DNA of 64,000 bases from TMP-86 sp039807285 (GCA_044226785.1 JBGAGK010000002.1:62001-126000); one strand, 5' to 3'; counted from the first letter of the stretch, positions 17,851 to 29,340 are shown. Made by a program: numbers and translations. The notes: generated by a model from the letters alone, not told the origin.

Positions 17851-19038
17851 GTGTCCGTGTCGCAGAATGCCGGAGCGCTGAGTGTGGGCCTGGTGGCCGG
17901 CGAGGCGTCCGGCGATGCGCTCGGTGCCCGCCTGATCGAGGCCTTGCGGCGCGAAGCGCCGGTCCTGCGCTGCTATGGCATTGCCGGACCGAAGATGGAG
18001 GCTGCCGGATGCGAGGCCTGGTACCGGAGCGAGGAGTTGTCCGTACTGGGACTTGCCGAGGTGCTGCCCCACCTGCGGCGGTTGTTTGCCATCCGCGCCG
18101 ATGCCGTGCGCCGACTGGTTGCCGCCCGACCGGATGTGTTCGTGGGCGTGGACGCCAAGGAGTTCAACCTGAGCCTGGCGCGTCGGCTGCATCGGGCCGG
18201 GCTCACTACGGTGCAATACGTCAGCCCCCAGGTCTGGGCCTGGCGCCAGGGCAGGGTCAGGCGCATGCACGAGGCCGTCGACCTCGTGTTGTGCCTGCTG
18301 CCCTTCGAGAAGCGCTTTTACGATGAGTGCGGCATGCGTGCGGAGTTCGTCGGGCATCCGATGGCGGACGCCATCCCGCTCGCGCCGGATCGGGCCGCTG
18401 CAAGACGCGGTCTGGGAATCGATGTGGATGCCCAGCTGGTCGCCCTGTTGCCGGGGAGCCGGAGAGGCGAGATTTCGCGCCTGACGGCCGACATGGCGGC
18501 CGTGGCACGAAGCATCCGGGCGGTCCGGCCGGAAATCCGGTTCATTGCACCGATGGCAGGCGTGGATGCCCGCGCATTGTTCGATAGCCTTTGGGGCAGG
18601 CTGGCGCCTGACATCGACATTCAGGTGGCCGAGGGCGCAGCGCAGCCCGCGCTCATCGCCTGCAATGCGGCGCTGGTGGCCTCCGGTACGGCAACACTCG
18701 AAGCCGCGCTGTGCAAACGCCCCATGGTCGTCATCTATCGCCTCGGTGCGCTGACCGAGTGGATGATCCGGCATCTGCATCTGATCAAGTCACCATTCTT
18801 TGCCCAGCCCAATCTGCTGGCAGGGCGGCAGGTCGTCGGCGAATATTTCGGCTCGGACATCGATCCTGACCGGATCGCCGGGGAACTGCTGTCCTGGCTC
18901 GATGACGGGCCGCGACGGATCAGGCTGGAGGAGACGTTTCTGGACATCCATCGGCAGTTGCGCCGTGATGCGAGTCTGCGTGCAGCCCAGGCCATCATGG
19001 ATCTGTTGCGGGCGAAGCATGAGGGCGAAACGCCGTGA
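17851..19038 (+). CDS. lpxB: Lipid A disaccharide synthase
   Basis: A 395-aa GT-B family glycosyltransferase joining lipid X to UDP-2,3-diacylglucosamine at the inner-membrane surface. VGLVAGEASGDALGARLIEAL opens the protein at about residue 11, and QYVSPQVWAWRQGRV and LLPGSRRGEI are conserved. The GTG start at 17851 follows lpxA by 9 bp. The end overlaps rnhB by 4 bp. Confidence 0.95.
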   Translation: MSVSQNAGALSVGLVAGEASGDALGARLIEALRREAPVLRCYGIAGPKMEAAGCEAWYRSEELSVLGLAEVLPHLRRLFAIRADAVRRLVAARPDVFVGVDAKEFNLSLARRLHRAGLTTVQYVSPQVWAWRQGRVRRMHEAVDLVLCLLPFEKRFYDECGMRAEFVGHPMADAIPLAPDRAAARRGLGIDVDAQLVALLPGSRRGEISRLTADMAAVARSIRAVRPEIRFIAPMAGVDARALFDSLWGRLAPDIDIQVAEGAAQPALIACNAALVASGTATLEAALCKRPMVVIYRLGALTEWMIRHLHLIKSPFFAQPNLLAGRQVVGEYFGSDIDPDRIAGELLSWLDDGPRRIRLEETFLDIHRQLRRDASLRAAQAIMDLLRAKHEGETP

Positions 19039-19619
19039 TTGCCGGCATCGATGAGGCGGGCCGCGGGCCGCTGGCAGGTCCCGTGGTGGCGGCGGCCGTG
19101 ATCCTGCCCGCGCATCATGGCATTCGCGGGATCGACGACAGCAAGGTTCTGGATGTCTCCGAGCGCCAACGACTGGCTCGCGTCATCCGGGCGCGATGCG
19201 TGGCCTTTGGCGTGGGCTGGGCCGAGCCGGCCGAGATCGACACGCTGAATATTCTGGAGGCCACGTTCCTGGCCATGCGCCGGGCATGGCTGGCCATGCC
19301 GGTGCGCGCGGGGGAGATGCTGGTGGATGGCAATCGACTGCCTGCCATCGGCGACCTGGGTGTGGTCCGCGCCAGAGCCATCATCCGGGGGGATGCCCGC
19401 GAACGGTGCATCGGAGCCGCCTCGATCCTGGCAAAGACAACGAGAGATACATTTATGGAACAAATACATACAGTGTATCCTTCATATGATTTCGCAAAAC
19501 ACAAGGGATATCCCACGCCGGCCCATCGACAGGCTTTGCGCGCTTACGGACCCTGTCCCCTGCATCGCCGATCATTCGCGCCGGTGCGGGAGGCGATGTC
19601 GTTACAATCGCGCGCATGA
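19035..19619 (+). CDS. rnhB: Ribonuclease HII
   Basis: A 194-aa nuclease excising ribonucleotides from DNA. The acidic active site is visible in AGIDEAGRGPLAGPVV (Asp-Glu) and in the DDSK and VDGN motifs; IIRGDARERCIGAASILAKTTRD is also conserved. GTG start in GTGA overlap with lpxB; ATGA overlap with dnaE. Codons from about 19432 to 19502 are strikingly AT-rich (20 G/C in the 60 bases 19441-19500), unlike the rest of the gene, yet encode normal RnhB sequence (YPSYDFAKHKGYPTPAH). Confidence 0.95.
   Translation: MIAGIDEAGRGPLAGPVVAAAVILPAHHGIRGIDDSKVLDVSERQRLARVIRARCVAFGVGWAEPAEIDTLNILEATFLAMRRAWLAMPVRAGEMLVDGNRLPAIGDLGVVRARAIIRGDARERCIGAASILAKTTRDTFMEQIHTVYPSYDFAKHKGYPTPAHRQALRAYGPCPLHRRSFAPVREAMSLQSRA
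19464..19478. repeat. Imperfect inverted repeat in the AT-rich patch of rnhB
   Basis: ATACA and TGTAT flank a 5-bp centre (ATACATACAGTGTAT). It lies 138 bp before the dnaE start, inside the low-GC segment, with TATGAT at 19485-19490 just downstream. It could be an operator or chance in AT-rich DNA. Confidence 0.25.
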
Positions 19620-22600
19620 GCGGATTCGTTCATCTGCATCTGCACACGGAGTATTCGCTCGTGGATGGCATCGTGCGCATCCCGGAGTTGATGGGCGCGG
19701 TGGCCCAGGCACGCATGCCGGCAGTTGCCCTCACCGATCAGTGCAACCTGTTCGGCATGATCAAGTTCTACAAGGAGGCATTGCATGCCGGGGTCAAGCC
19801 CATCATCGGTGTGGATGCCCTGGTTCGCGAGCCGGGTGAGCGGTCTCAACCCGGTCGTGTGGTCATGCTCTGCCAGAACCTCAAGGGCTACCACGGGCTG
19901 ACCCGCCTGGTATCGCGGTCGTATCTCGAGGGTCAGCGCCTGGGTGTGCCTCTGATGGATCGCACCTGGTTCGACCGCGATTCGCTGGCCGGCATCATCG
20001 TGCTGGGCGGCCCGGAATCGGATGTGGGGCAGGCGCTGGTGCGCGCCCGCGAAGAGGAGGCGATGCGCTGCCTGCAGCAGTGGCGCGACTGGTGTGGCAA
20101 CCGCTTCTACCTCGAGGTCCAGCGCGTGGGCCGGGCGGACGAACAGGTCCTCACGGACGCGCTGATCGATCTGTCGTGCAGGACAGGTGTACCCGCCGTC
20201 GCCGGCAACGATGTGCGTTTCCTCGCCCGTGAGGATTTCGAGGCGCATGAGGCCCGGGTGTGCATCCGCGAAGGCTCGCTCCTGGCCGATCCGGGCCGGC
20301 GTCGCCGGTTCACCGAAGAGCAGTACCTCAAGTCCCCGGCCGAAATGTCGGATCTGTTCGCGGATCATCCGGAACTGCTGGCCAACAGCGTGGAAATTGC
20401 CCGGCGCTGTTCTCTCGAGATCCGGCTGGGCGAACCCAGGCTCCCGGCGTATCCGGTTCCCGGGGGGGTGAGCACCGAGGATCATCTGCGCAGCGAATCA
20501 CGCACCGGTCTCGACGCACGAATGCGTGAGGTCGCCGCCCGGCAGTCAGCCGGTGCGGCGGGCGCGCAGGAACGGAGCGCCTACGACAAGCGCCTGGCGC
20601 TGGAACTCGATGTGATCTGCAGCATGGGATTTGCGGGCTACTTTCTCATCGTGGCCGATTTCATCCGCTGGGCACGCGCCCATGACGTGCCGGTCGGGCC
20701 CGGGCGCGGGTCAGGCGCCGGGTCGCTGGTGGCCTGGGTGCTGGGCATTACCGATCTGGATCCCATTGAACACGACCTGCTGTTCGAGCGCTTCCTGAAT
20801 CCCGAGCGTGTTTCCATGCCGGATTTCGATGTGGATTTCTGCATGGAGGGACGGGACCGGGTGATCGATTACGTGGCCGACCGCTACGGGCGCGAACGGG
20901 TCTCGCAGATCATCACTTACGGCACGCTGGCCGCCAAGGCCGTGGTGCGGGACGTGGGGCGGGTGCTCGGGCATCCTTACGGCTACGTGGACAGGATCGC
21001 CAAGCTCATCCCGTTCGAAATCGGCATGACGCTGGACAAGGCACTGGAGCAGGAGGATGAGCTCAGGAGCCTTTACGAAAGCGATGCCGACGTCAGGGAA
21101 CTGATCGACCTGGCGCGCTCGCTCGAGGGGCTGGCGCGAAATGCCGGCACTCACGCGGGCGGCGTGGTGATCGCGCCTTCGGTGCTGACCGATTTCACGC
21201 CGCTGTATTGCGAAGATGGCGCAGGTTCTGCGGTCACCCAGTTCGACAAGGATGACGTGGAGGCAGCGGGCCTGGTGAAGTTCGACTTCCTAGGACTGCG
21301 TACCCTGACCATCATCGACCGGGCCGTGCGTGACATCAACCGGGCGCGTGCCGCGGCCGGAGAGCCGCTGCTGGTGATGAATGACCTGCCCATGGATGAT
21401 CAGGCGACCTATCAGCTGCTCAGGTCCTGCCAGACCACCGCCGTGTTCCAGCTCGAATCACGCGGCATGAAGGATCTGATCCGCCGCCTGCAGCCTGACC
21501 GCTTCGGCGACATCGTGGCGCTGGTGGCGCTGTTCCGGCCCGGACCTCTCCAGTCGGGCATGGTGGATGACTTCATCGAGCGCAAGCACGACCGGAGCGG
21601 TGCCGTCATCGATTACCTGCACCCGGACTTGAGGCCGGTGCTGGAAGCCACTTATGGCGTGATCCTGTACCAGGAGCAGGTGATGCAGATCGCGCAGATC
21701 CTGGCCGGGTACACGCTCGGCGGTGCAGATCTGCTGAGGCGTGCCATGGGCAAGAAGAAGCCCGAGGAAATGGCCAAGCAGCGCAGTGTGTTCGTCGCCG
21801 GAGCGGTGGCGCGAGGTGTGGTACAGGCCACCGCCACATTGATCTTCGATCTCATGGAAAAATTCGCCGGTTACGGATTCAACAAGTCGCATTCGGCAGC
21901 GTATGCGCTGCTGTCCTACCAGACGGCCTGGCTCAAGGCACACTATCCGGCAGCCTTCATGGCGGCCTGTCTGTCTTCCGACATGGACAAGACCGACAAG
22001 GTGGTGGTGCTGATCGAGGAATGCCATTCGATGAAACTCGAGGTGCTGCCGCCCGACGTCAACGTCAGTGTCCATGCCTTTCAGGTCGAAGGACCCAGGG
22101 CCATCCGCTACGGCATGGGTGCCATCAAGGGTGTCGGCGCGGCCGCGGTGGAAGCATTGACCAGTGAACGTGATGCCCGCGGTCCATTCCGCACACTGGG
22201 CGAACTGTGCCGGCGCATCGATCTTGCCCGCGTGAACCGCCGGGTGCTGGAAGCGATGATCCGCTCCGGGTGCCTTGACGGCCTGGGTCCGAACCGCGCA
22301 ACCCTGATGGCGCAGGTGGATCGCGCCATGCAGATGGGCGAACAGAACTACCGTGCAGCAAGCACCGGGCAGGTGGATTTTTTCGGCATGGGCGGTGGAA
22401 GCGGGCAGGAGAATCCGGAGAATACGGAAGGCATCCTGCCGGATCTGCCCGAGGCAGTCCGCCTGGCGGGTGAGCGCGAGACACTGGGGCTGTACCTGTC
22501 GGGTCATCCGATCTGTGCCTATGAGGCGGATCTGAAATTCCTTGCCACTGCCCGGCTGGCCGATGCGGGCGGGCCGCGACCGGTGGCCCCGGCAGAGGGC

Positions 22601-23155
22601 GGGCGCAGTTGGGGAGGCAAGTCCGCGACCCTCGCGGGGCTGGTGCTCGACATCCGGCGTCGCCCGAACCGCACCACACTGGTGCTCGACGACCGGACCG
22701 GCCGCATCGAGGTGCTTCTGTACGACGAGGTGTTCCAGCAGCACCGGGACATCATCGTCAAGGATGCCGTGTTGATCGTGGAAGGTACACTGCGGTTCGA
22801 CGATTTCACCGAGAGCTGGCGGTTGCAGGGCAAGACGCTGGTGGACATCGACCGCGCGCGCGAGCGTTTTGCCCGCCGCCTGTGGATTCGCTGGCCGCAG
22901 CAGTTCGACACGCCGGCGGGAATGGCACACTTCGAGGCCCTGCTCAAGCCTTACGTGCGCGGCACCTGCAGTGTCGGCGTGGTGTTGAACCGGGAAGGCT
23001 ACTCGGGGCGGCTCAATCTGGGTGAGGCCTGGAAACTGCGCCCCAGCCGGGAGTTTCTCGACAAGCTGACCGCAGAGGTCGGGCGCAGCGGCTGGCATCT
23101 GACTTACGCGGCACGAAATGAAGTGCGCACCGAGGAAACCTCTTCATGGCAATGA
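19616..23155 (+). CDS. dnaE: DNA polymerase III subunit alpha
   Basis: A 1179-aa C-family replicative polymerase, near E. coli length (1160). The PHP domain starts at VHLHLHTEYSLVDG (residue 4). The catalytic core has GPGRGSGAGSLVAW near 364 and the catalytic aspartates in MPDFDVDFCMEGRDR (about 402 and 404). An OB-fold (ATLAGLVLDIRRRPNRTTL) lies near 1005-1040. ATGA overlap with rnhB; the last 10 bp overlap accA. The rnhB-dnaE-accA order is conserved. Confidence 0.97.
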   Translation: MSGFVHLHLHTEYSLVDGIVRIPELMGAVAQARMPAVALTDQCNLFGMIKFYKEALHAGVKPIIGVDALVREPGERSQPGRVVMLCQNLKGYHGLTRLVSRSYLEGQRLGVPLMDRTWFDRDSLAGIIVLGGPESDVGQALVRAREEEAMRCLQQWRDWCGNRFYLEVQRVGRADEQVLTDALIDLSCRTGVPAVAGNDVRFLAREDFEAHEARVCIREGSLLADPGRRRRFTEEQYLKSPAEMSDLFADHPELLANSVEIARRCSLEIRLGEPRLPAYPVPGGVSTEDHLRSESRTGLDARMREVAARQSAGAAGAQERSAYDKRLALELDVICSMGFAGYFLIVADFIRWARAHDVPVGPGRGSGAGSLVAWVLGITDLDPIEHDLLFERFLNPERVSMPDFDVDFCMEGRDRVIDYVADRYGRERVSQIITYGTLAAKAVVRDVGRVLGHPYGYVDRIAKLIPFEIGMTLDKALEQEDELRSLYESDADVRELIDLARSLEGLARNAGTHAGGVVIAPSVLTDFTPLYCEDGAGSAVTQFDKDDVEAAGLVKFDFLGLRTLTIIDRAVRDINRARAAAGEPLLVMNDLPMDDQATYQLLRSCQTTAVFQLESRGMKDLIRRLQPDRFGDIVALVALFRPGPLQSGMVDDFIERKHDRSGAVIDYLHPDLRPVLEATYGVILYQEQVMQIAQILAGYTLGGADLLRRAMGKKKPEEMAKQRSVFVAGAVARGVVQATATLIFDLMEKFAGYGFNKSHSAAYALLSYQTAWLKAHYPAAFMAACLSSDMDKTDKVVVLIEECHSMKLEVLPPDVNVSVHAFQVEGPRAIRYGMGAIKGVGAAAVEALTSERDARGPFRTLGELCRRIDLARVNRRVLEAMIRSGCLDGLGPNRATLMAQVDRAMQMGEQNYRAASTGQVDFFGMGGGSGQENPENTEGILPDLPEAVRLAGERETLGLYLSGHPICAYEADLKFLATARLADAGGPRPVAPAEGGRSWGGKSATLAGLVLDIRRRPNRTTLVLDDRTGRIEVLLYDEVFQQHRDIIVKDAVLIVEGTLRFDDFTESWRLQGKTLVDIDRARERFARRLWIRWPQQFDTPAGMAHFEALLKPYVRGTCSVGVVLNREGYSGRLNLGEAWKLRPSREFLDKLTAEVGRSGWHLTYAARNEVRTEETSSWQ

Positions 23156-24102
23156 ATTTTCTGGAATTCGAGCAACCCATTGCGGAGCTGGAGGCAAAGA
23201 TAGAGGAATTGAAGTTCCTGGGTTCGGATTCGGGTGTCCCCCTGACCGACGAAGTCAGCAAGCTCGAAGCCCGGAGCCGGGCCCTGACCACCAGCATCTT
23301 CCAGAACCTCTCACCCTGGCAGATCACCCAGCTTGCAAGGCATCCACAGCGCCCGTACGCCCTGGATTACGTGTCGATGATCTTCAGCGACTGGCATGAA
23401 CTGCACGGCGACCGGATGTACGGCGATGATCTGGCCATCGTGGCCGGGATGGCGCGTCTGGCCGACATGCCGGTGATGATCATCGGTCATCAGAAGGGGC
23501 GCGACACCAAGGAACGCGTGCGTCGCAATTACGGCATGCCCAAGCCCGAAGGCTATCGCAAGGCTTTGCGCATCATGAAGATGGCAGAACGGTTTCGCAT
23601 GCCCATCATCACGCTCATCGACACGCCAGGAGCCTATCCCGGCATCGGGTCGGAGGAACGCGGCCAGAGCGAGGCCATCGCACGCAACCTGTTCGAGATG
23701 ACCAATCTTGCAGCGCCCATCCTGTCGGTGGTCATCGGCGAAGGCGGATCGGGCGGCGCACTGGCGATCGGCGTGTGCGACCGGCTCCTGATGCTCCAGT
23801 TCTCGGTGTACTCCGTCATTTCACCGGAGGGCTGCGCCAGCATCCTCTGGAAAAGCGCGGACAAGAAGGAGGCGGCCGCCGACGCCATGGGGCTGACTGC
23901 CGAACGCCTGCGCAGACTCGACCTGGTCGACGAGGTGATCAAGGAGCCTTTGGGCGGGGCGCATCGCGATCCCCAGGCCATGGCCGAGGCACTGAAGGCC
24001 AGTCTCGTGCATCACCTGGCCGAACTTTGTCATCAGTCCGTTTCGACCTTGCTGGATGCCCGCAGCAGGCGCCTGAGATCCTTCGGTGTTTTCCGCGGAT
24101 GA
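23146..24102 (+). CDS. accA: Acetyl-CoA carboxylase carboxyltransferase subunit alpha
   Basis: A 318-aa subunit that, with AccD, transfers the carboxyl group from carboxybiotin to acetyl-CoA. The N-terminus (NFLEFEQPIAELEAKIEEL) and the crotonase-fold motifs IGHQKGRDTKERVRRNYGM, PGAYPGIGSEERGQSEAIA and GEGGSGGALAIGV are complete. GAGGAA upstream of ATG 23146 is the ribosome site, inside dnaE. The end overlaps tilS by 17 bp. Confidence 0.97.
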   Translation: MAMNFLEFEQPIAELEAKIEELKFLGSDSGVPLTDEVSKLEARSRALTTSIFQNLSPWQITQLARHPQRPYALDYVSMIFSDWHELHGDRMYGDDLAIVAGMARLADMPVMIIGHQKGRDTKERVRRNYGMPKPEGYRKALRIMKMAERFRMPIITLIDTPGAYPGIGSEERGQSEAIARNLFEMTNLAAPILSVVIGEGGSGGALAIGVCDRLLMLQFSVYSVISPEGCASILWKSADKKEAAADAMGLTAERLRRLDLVDEVIKEPLGGAHRDPQAMAEALKASLVHHLAELCHQSVSTLLDARSRRLRSFGVFRG

Positions 24103-25417
24103 GCTGCGCCAGAGGCTCGAGGAACTGACGCCCCAGGCAGCTCGCGGCTACGTGCTTGCCCTCAGCGGTGGCGCCGACTCGATGGCGCTCACCGTCGCTG
24201 CGGTCATGCTGCGTGATTCGGGGTGGGGTCTTCCCCTGCGTGCCGTGCATGTCGACCACGGCTTGCAGGCATCGGCCGGCAGGTTCCGGGAAGCGTGCGA
24301 ACTCATCTGCGCGCGCCTGCGTCTGCCCCTGAGCGTCCTGGCATTGGACGGGGCACCGGCGCCGGGAAAATCCGTGGAGGAATGGGCGCGCGAAGCACGC
24401 TACGCTGCCCTGGGGGCTGATCTCGGAGCAGATGAATGCCTGCTGACCGCGCACAACAGCGAGGATCAGGCGGAGACGTTCCTTCTTCAGGCCTTGCGGG
24501 GCGCCGGTCTTGCGGGGCTCGCGGCGATGCCTTCACGCCGCGAGTTCGGAAACGGTTGGCATCTCAGGCCGCTCCTGGCTGTTGCGCGCCAGTCGTTGCG
24601 CGCCTTCGTCATGGGCCAGGAAGTCGAAGCCCTGGAGGATGCCATGAACCGGGATCCGCGTTTTGATCGCGCCTATCTGCGGCAGACTGTGTGGCCGCTG
24701 CTGGCGAGTCGCTGGCCTGCAGCGGCCGAGGTGCTGGGCCGGGCCGCAGCGCACCTGGCCGAGGCGCACGCCGGGCGGCAGGCCGGGATCGCACGGGACC
24801 TGCAGTGTATCCGTGACGGAGACGCCTTGAGTCTTCCGGCACTGCGGCGGCTCACCGGGCCGCGCCAGCGTGATGTCCTGCGTGCCTTCATCGTGTCGCG
24901 AGGCGCCCGGATGCCGCCGCGGGCGAGGCTCCACGAGGCCCTGCGCCAGATGCACCAGGCGCGGGCCGACGCAGCGCCAGCCATCGCCTGGGGAACATGG
25001 GTGCTTCGGCGTCATCGGGACCGGGTGCACCTGACGCCCTCGACGTTGCCCAGCCTGGGCAGTCACGACTGGTACTGGCGCGATTCGTGCCTCGAACTGG
25101 GTGAGGGCCTGGGGCAATTGCAGATGGTTCCTCATCAGGGCGGGCTGGACATGCGCCGACTGCCGCATCCGCTGCACATCCGGTCCCGCGCGGATGCCGG
25201 GGATCTTCGGATCACCTGCGGCGGCCATGCGCGCCTCGTACGGAGCCTTTTTCAGGAGGCGGGAATCCTGCCCTGGCTTCGCGACTGCGTGCCACTGGTG
25301 TCAGCGCAGGGCAGACTCATTGCAGTCGGCCATCGCTGGCGCGCCGAAGACTGGTGCGTGGAACCCGGCGGCGCGGGACTTGCCATCCGGTGGCAGCAGG
25401 GTCCATCGCTGTTCTGA
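24086..25417 (+). CDS. tilS: tRNA(Ile)-lysidine synthase
   Basis: A 443-aa enzyme that changes C34 of the AUA-reading tRNA-Ile to lysidine. The PP-loop SGGADS is at residues 27-32. VHVDHGLQ, LTAHNSEDQAETFLLQALRG and the C-terminal TilS domain are present. The GTG start at 24086 is inside the accA 3' end and follows the coupling pattern of the block. It ends the run of tightly packed genes that begins at pyrH. Confidence 0.94.
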   Translation: MFSADELRQRLEELTPQAARGYVLALSGGADSMALTVAAVMLRDSGWGLPLRAVHVDHGLQASAGRFREACELICARLRLPLSVLALDGAPAPGKSVEEWAREARYAALGADLGADECLLTAHNSEDQAETFLLQALRGAGLAGLAAMPSRREFGNGWHLRPLLAVARQSLRAFVMGQEVEALEDAMNRDPRFDRAYLRQTVWPLLASRWPAAAEVLGRAAAHLAEAHAGRQAGIARDLQCIRDGDALSLPALRRLTGPRQRDVLRAFIVSRGARMPPRARLHEALRQMHQARADAAPAIAWGTWVLRRHRDRVHLTPSTLPSLGSHDWYWRDSCLELGEGLGQLQMVPHQGGLDMRRLPHPLHIRSRADAGDLRITCGGHARLVRSLFQEAGILPWLRDCVPLVSAQGRLIAVGHRWRAEDWCVEPGGAGLAIRWQQGPSLF

Positions 25418-25433
25418 CCCGTGGGTGTGGCAT

Positions 25434-25462
25434 TTGTCGCCTCGCCCCCGATCTGCTAGTCT
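25434..25462 (+). promoter_or_regulatory. Candidate promoter of pyrG with extended -10
   Basis: TTGTCG at 25434-25439 and TAGTCT at 25457-25462 are 17 bp apart, with TG one base before the -10. The 141-bp gap after tilS is the first real gap since pyrH. A GGGA/TCCC hairpin at 25479-25490, within AAAAGG...CCTTTT (25475-25500), follows and could attenuate or end upstream transcription. Confidence 0.5.
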
Positions 25463-25558
25463 GGACTCCCGTCGAAAAGGGAAATCTCCCGTAACCTTTT
25501 GGTGAAACCTGCGTGGCGAATGCCGCCAGGCCTGTTTCAATTTGCGGCGGTGTCCAAC

Positions 25559-27198
<1,640 letters not shown>

Positions 27199-27202
<4 letters not shown>

Positions 27203-28032
27203 AGCTGGCCGGATTCGAGGCCGGAATCGACCGGCCGATGTTCCTCATCGCCGGACCCTGCGTCATCGAAAGCGATACGCTGGTCCAGGAGGTCGCAGGA
27301 CGGCTCAGGGAAATCACCACCGAGCTCGGTGTCCCCTTCATCTTCAAGGCCTCCTTCGACAAGGCCAACCGCTCCTCGGCGGGGAGCTTCCGTGGTCCCG
27401 GAATCGAGTCGGGGCTGAAGTCCCTCCAGGGTGTTCGTGAACGGATCGGCGTGCCGGTGCTCACGGATGTCCACGAGGATACGCCGCTCGGCGAGGTCGC
27501 CAGCGTGGTCGATGTCCTGCAGACGCCGGCCTTCCTGTGCCGCCAGACCAACTTCATCGTGGGTGTCGCCGCCTGTGGAAAGCCGGTGAACATCAAGAAA
27601 GGGCAGTTCCTGTCGCCCTGGGAGATGCAGAACGTGGTCGACAAGGCGCGTTCGACCGGCAACGGTCAGGTCCTGGTCTGCGAGCGGGGCTTTTCCTTCG
27701 GATACAACAATCTGGTCGTCGACATGCGCTCGCTGGCAGTGATGCGTGGCACCGGCTGCCCGGTGGTGTTCGACGCCACGCATTCCGTACAGCTCCCGGG
27801 TGGACGCGGCCATGCATCCGGGGGCCAGCGTGAATTCATTCCGGTGTTGGCGCGTGCAGCGGTGGCCGCAGGCGTCGCCGGGCTGTTCATGGAAACCCAT
27901 CCCGATCCGGACAGGGCGTTGTCCGACGGACCCAATGCCTGGCCGCTCGCACGCATGCGCTCGCTCCTGGCGACGCTGGTGCAGATCGACCGCAGCGTCA
28001 AGCAGACACCATTCGAGGAAGCAGCGACATGA
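27199..28032 (+). CDS. kdsA: 3-deoxy-8-phosphooctulonate (KDO-8-P) synthase
   Basis: A 277-aa TIM-barrel aldolase condensing PEP with arabinose-5-phosphate to KDO-8-P for the LPS core. LIAGPCVIES near residue 15, FKASFDKANRSS near 55 and LPGGRGHASGGQREF near 201 are signatures. Overlaps of 4 bp with pyrG and eno place it in the conserved pyrG-kdsA-eno set. Confidence 0.96.
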
Positions 28033-29315
28033 CAAGAATCGTCGAAATCCGTGGCCGCGAAATCATCGATTCGCGCGGCAACCCCACTGTCGAGGCGGAT
28101 ATCGTGCTCGAGTCGGGCGCCGTCGGGCGTGCTGCGGTTCCATCCGGCGCGTCCACCGGGTCACGTGAAGCCGTGGAGATCCGCGATGGCGATCCCCGCC
28201 GCTATGGCGGCAAGGGCGTGCGCAAGGCGGTGGCGCACGTCAACGGCGAGATCGCACGCCTGCTCAAGGGCTCGGACGCGCGGGACCAGGCGGGCCTGGA
28301 CAACCGGCTCATCGCCGCCGATGGCACGCAGGACAAATCACGCCTGGGTGCCAACGCGATTCTCGCTGTCTCGCTGGCCAATGCAAGGGCCGCCGCAGCA
28401 GATCAGAAGCTGCCACTGTACAGGTACCTCTCCGGGGCACAGGACTTCGTGATGCCGGTGCCCATGATGAACATCATCAACGGAGGCGCGCATGCCGACA
28501 ACAGCGTCGACATCCAGGAGTTCATGATCCTGCCCACCGGGGCTCCCACGCTGGGCGAAGCGATCCGCTATGGTGCGGAAGTCTTCCATGCACTCAGGAA
28601 GGTGCTGCACGAGCGGAATCTGAATACTGCGGTGGGGGACGAGGGCGGATTCGCACCCGATCTTCCTTCCAATGAAGCTGCCCTTGGCACGATCCTCCAG
28701 GCCATCGAGCGCGCCGGTTACCGGCCCGGCAAGGACATCCACCTGGGCCTGGACGTAGCCAGCACCGAATTCTTCAAGGATGGCGTGTACGAACTTGCAT
28801 CGGAGAAACGGCAGTTCGATTCCGCGGGGTTCGCTGAATATCTCGCCGGACTGGTTGCCAGATATCCCATCATCACCATCGAGGATGGCATGAGCGAAGG
28901 TGACTGGGAGGGCTGGTCCGTCCTGACGCGAAAGCTCGGTGCAAAGGTGCAACTGGTCGGCGATGACCTGTTCGTCACCAATACGCGCATCCTCGGTGAA
29001 GGCATCGCGCGGCACATTGCGAACGCCATCCTCATCAAGCCCAACCAGATCGGCACGCTCACCGAGACATTGGCGGCGATCGACATGGCGGTACGGGCGC
29101 GTTATGCAGCCATCGTGTCTCACCGCTCGGGCGAGACCGAGGATTCCACGATTGCCGACATTGCAGTGGGGACCCAGGCCACGCAGATCAAGACGGGCTC
29201 GATGTCCCGTTCGGACCGGATCGCAAAATACAATCAGTTGCTGCGAATCGAAGGCCAGCTCGGATCCCGGGCGAGCTATGCCGGGATACGCGCATTATCG
29301 GTTCCATTTCCTTAA
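28029..29315 (+). CDS. eno: Enolase
   Basis: A 428-aa glycolytic enzyme interconverting 2-phosphoglycerate and PEP, and often part of the RNA degradosome. Family motifs: EIIDSRGNPTVEADI at the N-terminus, NIINGGAHADNSVDIQEFMI near 147, the catalytic loop EDGMSEGDWEGW and SHRSGETEDSTIADIAVG near 363. ATGA overlap with kdsA; ftsB follows after 25 bp. Confidence 0.97.
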   Translation: MTRIVEIRGREIIDSRGNPTVEADIVLESGAVGRAAVPSGASTGSREAVEIRDGDPRRYGGKGVRKAVAHVNGEIARLLKGSDARDQAGLDNRLIAADGTQDKSRLGANAILAVSLANARAAAADQKLPLYRYLSGAQDFVMPVPMMNIINGGAHADNSVDIQEFMILPTGAPTLGEAIRYGAEVFHALRKVLHERNLNTAVGDEGGFAPDLPSNEAALGTILQAIERAGYRPGKDIHLGLDVASTEFFKDGVYELASEKRQFDSAGFAEYLAGLVARYPIITIEDGMSEGDWEGWSVLTRKLGAKVQLVGDDLFVTNTRILGEGIARHIANAILIKPNQIGTLTETLAAIDMAVRARYAAIVSHRSGETEDSTIADIAVGTQATQIKTGSMSRSDRIAKYNQLLRIEGQLGSRASYAGIRALSVPFP

Positions 29316-29340
29316 GTGATCATGCTAAGCTCATGTCGTC

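Noticed and set aside
19455..19480. LexA-type box in rnhB
   Set aside because: The CTGT-N8-ACAG spacing is not met; only a shorter ATACA/TGTAT symmetry exists.
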